Source: G963665545 sp963665545
GTDB lineage: Bacteria > Pseudomonadota > Gammaproteobacteria > Xanthomonadales > SZUA-36
Length of the DNA stretch: 64,000 nucleotides
NCBI GenBank assembly: GCA_963665545.2
Contig: CAXXKZ010000011.1
Coordinates: forward strand, 124,001-188,000
Direction: 5' to 3'
Shown here: positions 52,072-61,096 of the stretch, one piece after another
Position numbering within the stretch: position 1 is the first letter of the stretch
Layout of the letters: every line of letters starts with the position of its first letter
Notes under the pieces: model-generated
What the model was told of the DNA's origin: nothing
The model's database searches: none
The model's input: the letters and a program-made list of their open reading frames with translations, nothing else
Position numbers and translations under genes: made by a program

Positions 52072-54510
52072 ATGGCCGACAGCAGCCTCGCCCTGGCGCC
52101 CGGAATCTGCATAGACGGTCTGCGCATCCAGCAGGTGCTGGGCCAGGGCGCATACGCCATCACCTATCTCGTAGACGATGAATCGCTGGGGCGCTCCTTT
52201 GCGCTCAAAGAGTATTGTCCGTCAGACCATGTCGTGCGGGGTCAGGATAATAGTCTGACGCCTGCCGATGACAGCCCTGATTTCGACTTTGCTGCCGGAC
52301 TGCAACGATTTATGCTTGAAGGCCGCACGGTTGCCCCCTTGGACCATCCGAATATCGTCAAGATTTTTCGATGCTTTGAGGCCAACGGCACTGCTTACCT
52401 GTTGATGACCTGGTACCTCGGCGAGCCCCTCCATAAATTGCTTGAGCGCAGTGGCGCGTTAACCGGCAGCGAGGTCGAGGCGGTCAGCCTGCCTTTACTC
52501 GATGCCCTGTCATACCTGCACCAACATCAAGTCATCCACCAGGACATCAAACCTTCGAATATCTACATTACCGAAAGTGGTACGCCCATTTTGCTCGATT
52601 TCGGCGCGGCCGCGATCATGCATGCCGCCCATCAGGAAGGCGCCCTCAGGCAGGGCAGCGAAGGCTATGCCGCAATCGAACAGTCGTCTGCCGACGCAGC
52701 GATCGGTCCGTGGACCGATATCTACGGCTTTGCCGCGACGCTGTACCGTTGCACCACCGGCCATCTGCCTGCCCCGGCCAGTGAACGGAAAAAGGCCCAC
52801 GACGATCAAACACCGGACCCGCTGGTGGCAATGAGTCTGCTCGGCGCCACAATTCAAGAGCCCGCAATTATGCAGGCAATTGACCACGCGCTGGCGCTGC
52901 ACGCTGAAGATCGTCCACAAACCATTGACGAATGGCGCAGCGAATTTGGCTTTGGGATCAACAGAAACCTGCGCACTGGCGGCACCGGTTCAGCCACCCC
53001 GGAAGTGCCGGAAATTGAACAGGAAGGCCGCGAGTGGCTGCCCATCATTTTGATCAGCGTGTTCGCACTGATGGTGGTTGCGATGGCGGTCTATCTGTTT
53101 ACAGTGGACCGCGGCGAGGGCCTCGATGCTGATTTGAGGGCGCCCACGACCGACAATGATCAAGCGCGGTTCATGCCGGAAGAAAAAATCCGATGGGAGC
53201 AGGCGCTGGAGGCGGACAGCGCATTTGGCTACCGCCAGTTCATTGAGGATTTCCAGCATTCGATCTTCCGTAGCCAGGCTGAGGCGCAGCTGGATATACT
53301 GGATGATCGCGCCTGGCAGGTGGCAATCCAGGACGCTTCCAAATCCGCCATTAAATTCTATCTGGAAGAATTTTCGGAAGGCAATCACATACCCGAAGCC
53401 ATGATCATTCTAGACCGTTTCGCCCAGGCTGAAGCCGAGGCGGAACGGGAAAGGGCCGCACAGTTGAAGCGCGAAAATCTGGCCTGGGAGGCCGCACGCC
53501 AAACGCGCACCGTTACTGCCCTGGATAATTTTCTTGAAAAATGGCCGGAGAGTCAGCACGCCGACGAAGCCCGCGGCCTGCGCGGTTCATTGCAAAACTC
53601 CGCCAATGATCTTCAGGCCTACCAGGCCGCGCGCAAACTCAATACCATTGAGGCCTACCAGCAATACATCGGCGCCTTTCCCCAGGGCAGCAAGCTCGCC
53701 TCGGCACTCGAAGCAATCGACTCGCTAACGCTGCGCCCGGGCAAAACATTCCACGATTGTGAAGAGTGCCCGACCATGATGGTCGTGCCGGCCGGCTCCT
53801 ACTCGCAAGGCTCGGACAATCAGTCGCCGCTGGCCGTGGCTAAGGAAAAGCCACAGAGAACGGTTTCTTTTGCCCGGCCATTTGCAGTCAGCGTGTTTGA
53901 AATCACCATGGCTCAGTGGGATCAATGCGCCGAAGACGGCGGCTGCAAAACCACGCCCAGAGACAATGGCTGGGGCAGAGAATCGCACCCGGCCATCATG
54001 GTCTCGTGGAACGATGCACAGGAATACGTTGACTGGATCAGCAGAAAAACCGGCCAGTCCTATCGCCTGCCCAGTGAAAGCGAGTGGGAATATGTAGCCC
54101 GCGCCGGGGAGCATAGCGACTGGCTGGGGGGTGATCCCACAGCCGTCTGCGCATACGGCAACATTGCCGGCGCCGAAACCGATTTCAACTGGCAGCATGA
54201 TGACTGTAGTGACAATGCCGTGGCCGAAACGCGGCCGGTCGGGTCCTATAAAGCCAACGCTTTCGGGCTATATGACGTCATCGGCAATGCTGCCGAGTGG
54301 ACGCTGGATTGCATGAATCTTTCCTATCTTGACGCACCTGCCGATGGCAGTGCCTGGACCCGCGGCATGTGCAGCTCACGCATGACTCGTGGCGGCTCCT
54401 GGTTTACTGGCACGCGGGAAATCCGCCTGCCAGCCCGCTTCAACCTTCGGGCTGGCGATCGCAACGACTTTACCGGTTTTCGCCTGGTGCGGACGGTGAA
54501 AGACCAGTGA
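52072..54510 (+). CDS. Ser/Thr protein kinase fused through a membrane helix to an FGE-like domain
   Basis: 812 residues. Kinase domain 15-300: LGQGAYAITYLV, Lys46 in FALKEYCP (the PpkA-like KEY motif), HQDIKPSN with Asp158 (Arg of HRD replaced by Gln) and DFG at 176-178. A transmembrane helix lies near 323-343 (LPIILISVFALMVVAMAVYL). Periplasmic helical repeats (about 365-555) precede a formylglycine-generating-enzyme-like domain (about 560-812; DCEECPTMMVVPAGSYSQGS, SYRLPSESEWEYVARAGE, GNAAEWTLDC). Its final motif, GGSWFTGTREIRLPAR, lacks the two FGE active-site cysteines, so it is probably a sensor or binding module. Cytoplasmic FHA proteins next door are likely substrates or readers. Confidence 0.9.
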   Translation: MADSSLALAPGICIDGLRIQQVLGQGAYAITYLVDDESLGRSFALKEYCPSDHVVRGQDNSLTPADDSPDFDFAAGLQRFMLEGRTVAPLDHPNIVKIFRCFEANGTAYLLMTWYLGEPLHKLLERSGALTGSEVEAVSLPLLDALSYLHQHQVIHQDIKPSNIYITESGTPILLDFGAAAIMHAAHQEGALRQGSEGYAAIEQSSADAAIGPWTDIYGFAATLYRCTTGHLPAPASERKKAHDDQTPDPLVAMSLLGATIQEPAIMQAIDHALALHAEDRPQTIDEWRSEFGFGINRNLRTGGTGSATPEVPEIEQEGREWLPIILISVFALMVVAMAVYLFTVDRGEGLDADLRAPTTDNDQARFMPEEKIRWEQALEADSAFGYRQFIEDFQHSIFRSQAEAQLDILDDRAWQVAIQDASKSAIKFYLEEFSEGNHIPEAMIILDRFAQAEAEAERERAAQLKRENLAWEAARQTRTVTALDNFLEKWPESQHADEARGLRGSLQNSANDLQAYQAARKLNTIEAYQQYIGAFPQGSKLASALEAIDSLTLRPGKTFHDCEECPTMMVVPAGSYSQGSDNQSPLAVAKEKPQRTVSFARPFAVSVFEITMAQWDQCAEDGGCKTTPRDNGWGRESHPAIMVSWNDAQEYVDWISRKTGQSYRLPSESEWEYVARAGEHSDWLGGDPTAVCAYGNIAGAETDFNWQHDDCSDNAVAETRPVGSYKANAFGLYDVIGNAAEWTLDCMNLSYLDAPADGSAWTRGMCSSRMTRGGSWFTGTREIRLPARFNLRAGDRNDFTGFRLVRTVKDQ

Positions 54511-54599
54511 CTGCGACCTGGAATACCATCTGGTAGGGAACCACCGAGCCCCTGAAAGGGTCTGTTGATGTATCTGAGATGTGGTAATTTGGTCCACGC

Positions 54600-55997
54600 A
54601 TGAACAATCCCCCCAATCTGATGGTCCTGAGCCTGGCGCTGGCGCTGCTGAGCCCCTGCGTGCTGGCGATTCAGGACCAGCCGGGTGCCCAGGATACGGG
54701 TACTGAATCGCAACGCGATGATGAAAGCGGTGAAACCGAGCGGCGCGATGAGCAATATCGCCGCCAGATGGAACTGGAAGATGCCCGAAACCGCACGGAT
54801 GATGTGCTGACTCAAACCACCTATGAAAGCGAGGCCAACAAAAGCAAGCTGGCCAAACTGCCGCGCGAATCGCAGCAACACCTTAAAGAGGAAATGAAGG
54901 CAATCATCATCGAAGGTGAACAATGGACACCGGCCGACAGCGGCAGGAAATACCCCGTTGAGCCGAGTGAGGCGGCCAAATCGGACGCCAACCTGGCACA
55001 ACTCGAAGCAGCGGCCTGGGAAGACATGGTCGAAGGCTATCATCAGCGAGAGGCGGCGGCCTATGCAGCGCAGCAACAGGCTGGCGCTGGTGGCCAGGTC
55101 GCCGGAAGTCAATCGCCCAATGGGGCACCCAATGAAGCACCAGGGGGATCACCTCAAGGATTGGGGGGCGGCCAGGGCGAGCAGCAAGCATCCGCCAAGG
55201 CAGGCCGCGGTGGTGGCACCTACGACCCCAATGCCGCTGCAGATGCATCAGACGCCGAAAAAACCTACACCGCCGGCGTATCCCAAAGCGCGCTGGACTT
55301 TCTCAGGGATCGAACGGGTGGCGGCGCCGGCGCAATCGTGGATGAAAAGCCCCCCGGACCGGGCGGAGGCCACCCTGAGGGAAGCGAGGACGGCGTTGCA
55401 GGCGGAACAGCACCCTACGGCTCAACCGAAGAGTACGCTGTTGCCGGCAATGAAATGGACCAGGGCGAAGGCGAAGGTGGCCAGGCTCCCGCAGGAGGCC
55501 TTGAGGACGACCAGGAAGGAACCGCCGAACAGCCAGAGGGGCAGGACGACGCCTCGCTGTCGGCCGAAGCCTTGCTAGCGGGGGTTGGCCCCCAGGGACC
55601 AGACGGCAGCCTGCCCATCAGCGATCTCGCTCAGTTGCAGGGTATGCCCGGCGATCAGGCGAACAGCGGGGCACCGTCCAACAGCGGTTCTCCAGCGCGC
55701 TCTGCTGACAGCTCAGGCGAACAATCCAACAATCCCGCCGGCAGTGAACAGGATGAATCCCCTGCTCAATCCATTCAGCAGCAGGAACAGATCGCAGCTG
55801 ACAGCCAATCAGCACAAGAACAAGCCGAGGAATCTACAGACCCGGCTGAAGGCGAATCAGTCGCAGACAATGCCCAACAGCAGTCTCCTGCGGAGCCAGT
55901 GGTGCTAGACCTGGACACACCCGGCATCATCGCCATTAGGGATCTGGACAAGCTCGAAGGGGTGGAGGCGCCGCTAGCGGACGCGCCAGAGGACTAG
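54600..55997 (+). CDS. Secreted low-complexity Gly/Gln/Glu/Pro-rich protein
   Basis: 465 residues: a signal peptide (ALALLSPCVLAIQ), a charged helical stretch (about 30-130, YRRQMELEDARNRTDDVLTQ), then a disordered acidic Gly/Ala/Gln/Ser region to about 430, ending LDTPGIIAIRDLDKLEG. No family recognised. It follows the kinase gene by 89 bp on the same strand. Cysteine is absent from the mature part. Base composition gives many false ORFs in other frames. Confidence 0.7.
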   Translation: MNNPPNLMVLSLALALLSPCVLAIQDQPGAQDTGTESQRDDESGETERRDEQYRRQMELEDARNRTDDVLTQTTYESEANKSKLAKLPRESQQHLKEEMKAIIIEGEQWTPADSGRKYPVEPSEAAKSDANLAQLEAAAWEDMVEGYHQREAAAYAAQQQAGAGGQVAGSQSPNGAPNEAPGGSPQGLGGGQGEQQASAKAGRGGGTYDPNAAADASDAEKTYTAGVSQSALDFLRDRTGGGAGAIVDEKPPGPGGGHPEGSEDGVAGGTAPYGSTEEYAVAGNEMDQGEGEGGQAPAGGLEDDQEGTAEQPEGQDDASLSAEALLAGVGPQGPDGSLPISDLAQLQGMPGDQANSGAPSNSGSPARSADSSGEQSNNPAGSEQDESPAQSIQQQEQIAADSQSAQEQAEESTDPAEGESVADNAQQQSPAEPVVLDLDTPGIIAIRDLDKLEGVEAPLADAPED

Positions 55998-56048
55998 CTG
56001 TAAATCCAGCAACGCTGTCACATGTGCCGTACTCATTGGTGAGGCGCC

Positions 56049-56161
56049 GATTCGGAGTAAGGGGTCTTCTTGCAGGACGCGCTCGAGCCCATCCATGGGA
56101 CGCTCCTCTTGAAACATCCGTGTTTCAAAGGGTCCTGCAAGAAGACCCCTTACTCCGAATC
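56049..56161. repeat. 113 bp cruciform repeat, copy 2 (inverse of copy 1)
   Basis: Perfect 29-base outer arms (56049-56077 and 56133-56161). The inner hairpins are CCCA-TCCA-TGGG at 56088-56099 and TTGAAACA-TCCG-TGTTTCAA at 56109-56128. Read on the other strand, the order of inner arms equals copy 1 at 12923. It fills much of the 274 bp convergent gap after the low-complexity gene. Confidence 0.8.
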
Positions 56162-56178
56162 AGCTAGTGCCAGCGTTA

Positions 56179-56203
56179 GGAAAGCCCCATGAGCGGGCTT
56201 TCC
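56179..56203. repeat. REP-like hairpin beside cruciform copy 2
   Basis: Perfect nine-base stem GGAAAGCCC / GGGCTTTCC with loop CATGAGC. It is preceded by GTGCCAGCGTTA, exactly the linker found (inverted) between REP half and cruciform at 12895-12920. No T-tract, but it could also terminate transcription. Confidence 0.7.
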
Positions 56204-56271
56204 GGAGGTAGCACAATGCAGCAGGGTCACCCAATGTCCGACAGACTGCTAGCTCGGTTAATAACGGGCGA

Positions 56272-57081
56272 TCAATCGACTTGGCTCTCCATCAGTATCA
56301 GCATCAATAGCAGTTCGTTGGTGCGGGCCCTGGCTCGTTCTTCGAAACGTTTGTCGGTCTGAGTGTTCATTGATTCGGCGGCCGAAATGCGCTGCTCCAT
56401 CATGCTGTCCCCAATTTCTTCATCGAACATTCGCTGGTAGGCATCCAGCCGCCCGCCCAGATCGACGATTGCCTCATCTGTTATGGCCGCCAGGTCCCGG
56501 CGAAAAATGTTGTATTCCATCAGGTTGCGCAGGCGCACCGTCTGGATGCGAAAAGTGGCGAGTTCAGCCTGTGTGCGGTCGGTTTTCTCCAGTTCCGAGT
56601 ACTCGATACTGTCGGCAATCGCATTGCGGATGACGATTGCCTCTTCCGCCAGCACGTTCACATCCACCATGCTGATCAGAATCGGATTGGCTACCGCGAT
56701 CTGCGTCAGTATCAGCTTGATATCCTGTTCGTGCTGGCGGGCAAAACGAAACATTTGTGCGGCCCCCAGCAGCATGGAATCCTGATCGACAATGCGAGCC
56801 AGGGGCTTTTGATAATCATCCAGCTCCAGAACCGGGATTTGCGTGTTCTGACCTGCCGCCTCGACAAAGGCGGTCAATTCAGGCCGGGTGCCACCTGCGA
56901 CCAGCATCAACAGGCTGAGTTGACGGTATTCCTCACCGGGAGGCAAATCCTTTATCGCGTCCAGGTCGAGGGACGCCATCAGTGGCGCCATCAGCGACAA
57001 TGCAGCGCTCAACGTGAGCCACATTGCGAGTGCAGAGGCAAAAGCAGTGAGAAAATTCAGTTTGGCGCGCATGATATTCAA
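56272..57081 (-). CDS. Uncharacterised envelope protein, helical
   Basis: 269 residues with an N-terminal signal/anchor (LTAFASALAMWLTLSAALSLM) and a mostly helical remainder; no motif recognised. It lies 47 bp downstream of the two paralogous lipoproteins on the same strand and likely shares their transcript. The C-terminus (LLLMLILMESQVD) is moderately hydrophobic. Function unknown. Confidence 0.65.
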   Translation of the reverse strand: MNIMRAKLNFLTAFASALAMWLTLSAALSLMAPLMASLDLDAIKDLPPGEEYRQLSLLMLVAGGTRPELTAFVEAAGQNTQIPVLELDDYQKPLARIVDQDSMLLGAAQMFRFARQHEQDIKLILTQIAVANPILISMVDVNVLAEEAIVIRNAIADSIEYSELEKTDRTQAELATFRIQTVRLRNLMEYNIFRRDLAAITDEAIVDLGGRLDAYQRMFDEEIGDSMMEQRISAAESMNTQTDKRFEERARARTNELLLMLILMESQVD

Positions 57082-57128
57082 TAAGACCTTGATTCCAGGT
57101 TGGCGCAGAATGCGTGCTGGGGCCTGCC

Positions 57129-59063
57129 CTAAAAACTCATCCGCTGCAGCATTTCCGGGTTAGCTGATCCGACATCAGCGCCGGCCCGAAATTCCCTGAT
57201 TCGGGGTCTTTTGCCGGGTTCTTCCAGCAATACCACACCGTGAGGCTTTCCCTGCCTGAATTCGCCCTCAAAATATCGCGCGCCCGTTTGCGCTGAATTC
57301 CACACAATCATGGCTCCGGTTCCGGATGCCCGGCCATCTGCCGACAAGCCGACGAACTCCAGAGTGTCGCCGAATTCGTCCCTAATCAGGCCATAGCCGC
57401 GGCCATTGGCCACGCCTGCACTGCATCCCCCGTACCATTTGCCGGTTGATTCGAAATCAGGGTGAAAAAAATCACATTGGCCGATATTTCTGTCAGTTAT
57501 GGAGCGCACCCGGGACTGGTACAGCGTCAGCGTTTTGTTGCGGAATTCCGCAAACCCCAGGGCAGTGATCTGCTCCTTGGATTCCAGCCATTCCATTTGC
57601 ACATTGATTTGGCGATCCAGCGCTGGAGCCATCTGTGCCATGAAATTCTCCGTGATCTTGGCTGAACTGCGGCTGGTCTTGATGGATTTGTGAATCGCCC
57701 ACCCCGCACCAATAACCATCACGCCGGTCAGGTTACCGATGGCCGCTGCCGTGGCTGTGCTGGAGGCCGCGCCGTAGACCGAACCGGCGAGCGCAGCCAC
57801 GGCCAGGGCAGTGGTGATGTTCTGCAGTCGCGCCAGCCGCCGGCGTTCTTCCAGCATGCGGTATTCGGCGGCAATCATCTTGCGCATCTTTTGGCCGTAG
57901 TCACCCACGAAAGTCCCGTCGTAAACGCTCATGGATTGGGCTGATAGAAATTTCCTTTCGGCTTCTATCAGGGCTTCGGCAAGTTGCAATCTGGCCCGAA
58001 CACTTTCACTGGTGGCCCGGGCCAGAAAGGCATTGGCCAGTTCGGGGTCAAAACGGGCCAGGGCATGCTGGCGTGCGAAAAAAGTGGCACGATCGTGATC
58101 CGCACGATTGAGCGAATTCACCACGCGGGCGGCCGCACCCTTGACGAAATATTCGATAAAAGGGTCAATGGCGTAGCTGTCGGGAAGACCGGCAATCATC
58201 TCACCATCCATGCGGATCTTTTCAATCGGGTAGGATTCCACGGCAATGACATCGCGGCGTGATCCACCCACGCTTTTCAGCGGCAGGTCGGCCCTCGGCC
58301 TTTTGCCGTCGCGAACGAAAGTGAGAAAGTCCAGCGGGCGCTGGTAGTCATCTGGAAAAGTCTTCAGGCGGCTGTCAAATTGCGCCTGTGCCTGATCCAG
58401 GGATTGCTGCCATGCAGCGCCAACCAGAGGTTGTGATGACAGCAGCAGCCCGTGCGTGGCGGGGCGCAGCCAGCGGTTGCTGTGCACCACGAACAGTGGC
58501 GTGACAATGTCGCCAAAGGTCAAGGGGGGCGCATCCATGATCTTGCTGGTATCGGGGTAGGAATACACATTGAAATCGACGGTGAGTACGCTGGGAATTT
58601 CTTCGGTCGCCAGGATGGGGCGTGAAGTGACTTCATCCTGCTCATTCAGGACGATCATATGGGGCGACAAGAGCACTGTATTTTCCGGCAGCCGCCTGCG
58701 TAATTCGTAAAACAGCGACATCGCAAAGTAGTTGGACTTGGCGATCACCGATTGTGCTATTCGGTCCGTATCTTTCCTGATCTGCACCTCAATCGGCACC
58801 TGTCCACCAATCGCGGTGGCGCCGTAGGCGTGATAGAAAACACGTTCCGCTTCTACGTCGATGATGGCCGGGTAGCGAATGACGACCAGTGCATCGGCGG
58901 TTGAGCGACTGACATCTTCGACAACAATGGAATCGTCTTTCCGCAACACCGAAGTGTCTTTGCCGGTGGCCGTGCCGGCGCAGCCAGACAACAACGGCAT
59001 GACGATCGCCGCCGCCAGTATCAGCCGGACGAAAAGGGAAAGTTTGGATACTTTGCTGTTCAT
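57129..59063 (-). CDS. Large lipoprotein, paralogue A, with MORN-like C-terminus
   Basis: 644 residues. Lipobox LSGC (Cys28) followed by AGTATGK. A conserved block, ADALVVIRYPAIID, begins the mature domain. A Gly/Ala-rich hydrophobic stretch (about 410-465) and a C-terminal part with FEGEFRQGKPHGVVLLEEPG, a MORN-type repeat, follow. Nearly collinear with the upstream paralogue, 3 bp away. It may be an envelope-anchored partner of the kinase/vWA locus (inference from position only). No family name recognised. Confidence 0.7.
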   Translation of the reverse strand: MNSKVSKLSLFVRLILAAAIVMPLLSGCAGTATGKDTSVLRKDDSIVVEDVSRSTADALVVIRYPAIIDVEAERVFYHAYGATAIGGQVPIEVQIRKDTDRIAQSVIAKSNYFAMSLFYELRRRLPENTVLLSPHMIVLNEQDEVTSRPILATEEIPSVLTVDFNVYSYPDTSKIMDAPPLTFGDIVTPLFVVHSNRWLRPATHGLLLSSQPLVGAAWQQSLDQAQAQFDSRLKTFPDDYQRPLDFLTFVRDGKRPRADLPLKSVGGSRRDVIAVESYPIEKIRMDGEMIAGLPDSYAIDPFIEYFVKGAAARVVNSLNRADHDRATFFARQHALARFDPELANAFLARATSESVRARLQLAEALIEAERKFLSAQSMSVYDGTFVGDYGQKMRKMIAAEYRMLEERRRLARLQNITTALAVAALAGSVYGAASSTATAAAIGNLTGVMVIGAGWAIHKSIKTSRSSAKITENFMAQMAPALDRQINVQMEWLESKEQITALGFAEFRNKTLTLYQSRVRSITDRNIGQCDFFHPDFESTGKWYGGCSAGVANGRGYGLIRDEFGDTLEFVGLSADGRASGTGAMIVWNSAQTGARYFEGEFRQGKPHGVVLLEEPGKRPRIREFRAGADVGSANPEMLQRMSF

Positions 59064-59066
59064 GGT

Positions 59067-60983
59067 TCAGAACTGTACCCTGTCCAGTTGATCAGCGTCA
59101 GCCCGACCGACATCTTTGCCTGCCTTGAAAGTACGCACACGGGGTTTTCTGCCGGGTTCTTCGATCAATACCACCCCATCCGGCAAGCCGTCGGAGAACG
59201 CACCTTCCATATAAACCGCGCCAACTTCTCCCGGCGAGCGCAGGATCATCGCGCCCTGGCCGGAGGCCATGCCGGATTGCGCCCCGCCCACGTATTCCAC
59301 ACTCAGTCCCTGCCCATCCGTGATCAGCCCATATCCCGTCGCCGACGCCAGGCCAGCGTGGCAACCGCCGTACCACACGCCATGATCTTCCATCTGCGGA
59401 TGGGCAAATCGGCACTGGCGATCGAACGCCACATCGATCGAACGCACCGTTGATTGGTACAGGGCCTGGGTTTTTCTCCTGAATTCCTCAAACCCAAACG
59501 CGGTGATTTCCCGCTTCGATTCGAGCCACTCAATCTGCACTGATACCTGTTGATTAATCGCCGGCGCCATCTGTACAAGAAAATTCTCGTTGAGGATTTT
59601 CGATTTCGCGTTTGCGTCCATTGCAGAATTCATGGCCCAGATGGAAGACAGGACCAGCAGGTTGCTCACAGTCGAATTGGAAAGACCGCTGTCCATGCCA
59701 CTCGAAGATGCAGCGATGCTGCCGACGATCGCAACAACAGCAAGGGCCGAATTGAGATTCTGTTGCCGGGCGAGATCGCGCCGCTCTTCCAGAAGCCGAA
59801 GCTCGGCCGCAAGCATCTGCCGCATCTGGTCGCCATAGTCCCCATCGAAAGTGCCGTTGTAAAGCGTTTCCGATTGGGCCGCCAAGAACCGTTTCTCAGC
59901 CGCAACCAGCGTCTCTCCCAATTGCAACCTGGACAGCATTTCGGGGTTGCGCGTCTGCGACAAAAATGCAATGGCGAGATCGGGATCGAATCGCGCCAGG
60001 GCGCGCTGCCGGTTGAAAAATGTTGCGCGATCGTGGTCGACGCGGTTCAAAGCCCGCTCTATTCGCGTGGCTGCGCCATTGACAAAATCTATGGCGAATG
60101 GATCGACGCTGCGGTCTTGCGCCAACCTCGCAACGATGTCCCCGTCCATACGGATTTTTTCGAGCGGATAGTCCTCCACGGCAATGATGTCGCGCCGCGA
60201 GACGCCTACACTCTTGCGAGGAATGTCGGTATCGGAAGCGGGCATCCTGGTCAAAAACGTAATGAAATCCAGGGGGCGGTCGCGGGCGCCGAATTCAAAT
60301 TCCAGCCGGCTGAAGAATTGTGCATCTGCCTGCTTGCGGGACTGTGCCCAGGCGGTCGGCAACAGCGGCCCACTGGACAGCAGCAGGCCGTGGGTGGAAG
60401 GCTGCAGCCAGCGATTGCTGTGAACGACGAACATCGGCGTCACGATGTCGCCGAAGGTCAGCGGCGGGGCATCCATCAGCTTGTCGGCATCAGGAAAGGA
60501 ATAGACGTTAAAATCGATGGTGATGACAGATGGGATTTCTTCCGCAGCCAGCAGTGCCTCACTGCGCAACTGCCCTTGCTCGTCTGCCACGATCAGGTGG
60601 GGCGAAAGCAGTACCGATTGCGCCGGCAGTTCGTTCTGGAGCACCCGATACAAGGTCATCGCGAAGTAGTTGGATTTGGCAATCACAGCCTGAGCAATTT
60701 TGCTGGCCTGCAACATATATTGTTGGTCAACCCGCACCTTGCCGCCAATGGCATGGTTGGCGAATGCCCGGTAGTAACTGTCCACGGACTGGCGGTCCAC
60801 CACCGCAGGATAGCGAATGACCACCAGCGCGTCGGCCTTCGAGCGGCTGGCGTCAATTGCGACCACGCTTGCATCGTGCTGGTAGACAGACGATTTCTTA
60901 CCTGTTGCGGTGCCCGCGCAAGCTGACAGCAACACGACCGTGCAAAGCGTCAAAATAGCTGTCCAATGAGTTAATTTGTTCAT
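59067..60983 (-). CDS. Large lipoprotein, paralogue B, with MORN-like C-terminus
   Basis: 638 residues from ATG 60983; an in-frame start at 61022 would put 13 extra residues before the signal peptide. Lipobox LSAC (Cys22), again followed by AGTATGK. Shares with paralogue A the blocks ADALVVIRYPA, DAPPLTFGDIVTP, FVVHSNRWL, HGLLLSS, RRDIIAVEDYPLEKIRMDG and the MORN-like YMEGAFSDGLPDGVVLIEEPG. First gene of the A/B/helical-protein transcript. Clear tandem duplication, diverged. Confidence 0.7.
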   Translation of the reverse strand: MNKLTHWTAILTLCTVVLLSACAGTATGKKSSVYQHDASVVAIDASRSKADALVVIRYPAVVDRQSVDSYYRAFANHAIGGKVRVDQQYMLQASKIAQAVIAKSNYFAMTLYRVLQNELPAQSVLLSPHLIVADEQGQLRSEALLAAEEIPSVITIDFNVYSFPDADKLMDAPPLTFGDIVTPMFVVHSNRWLQPSTHGLLLSSGPLLPTAWAQSRKQADAQFFSRLEFEFGARDRPLDFITFLTRMPASDTDIPRKSVGVSRRDIIAVEDYPLEKIRMDGDIVARLAQDRSVDPFAIDFVNGAATRIERALNRVDHDRATFFNRQRALARFDPDLAIAFLSQTRNPEMLSRLQLGETLVAAEKRFLAAQSETLYNGTFDGDYGDQMRQMLAAELRLLEERRDLARQQNLNSALAVVAIVGSIAASSSGMDSGLSNSTVSNLLVLSSIWAMNSAMDANAKSKILNENFLVQMAPAINQQVSVQIEWLESKREITAFGFEEFRRKTQALYQSTVRSIDVAFDRQCRFAHPQMEDHGVWYGGCHAGLASATGYGLITDGQGLSVEYVGGAQSGMASGQGAMILRSPGEVGAVYMEGAFSDGLPDGVVLIEEPGRKPRVRTFKAGKDVGRADADQLDRVQF

Positions 60984-61043
60984 GGCCAAAAGTTCATGTT
61001 GTCCACGGAACGGATGGCCCAATAGCGCGGGCTTCGTATCAAT

Positions 61044-61065
61044 GGCCCGCCGATGCAGGCGGGCC
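61044..61065. terminator. Strong hairpin between usp and lipoprotein genes
   Basis: Eight-base stem GGCCCGCC / GGCGGGCC with loop GATGCA, no T-tract. It lies between the universal stress gene (ends 61097 on the minus strand) and the lipoprotein start, so it could end usp transcription. Confidence 0.5.
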
Positions 61066-61096
61066 GCCTAAACCCATTGATCAGGGTCTGTGAACA

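Noticed and set aside
46621..54510. Type VI secretion regulatory cluster (PpkA/Fha)
   Set aside because: Kinase and FHA genes are similar in kind, but no tssB/C, tssJ-M, hcp or vgrG gene is present, and the ExbB/vWA genes do not belong to that system.
54916..55578. 220-residue ORF inside the low-complexity gene
   Set aside because: Shadow frame of a biased coding sequence. The main frame has a signal peptide and proper start; this one has neither.
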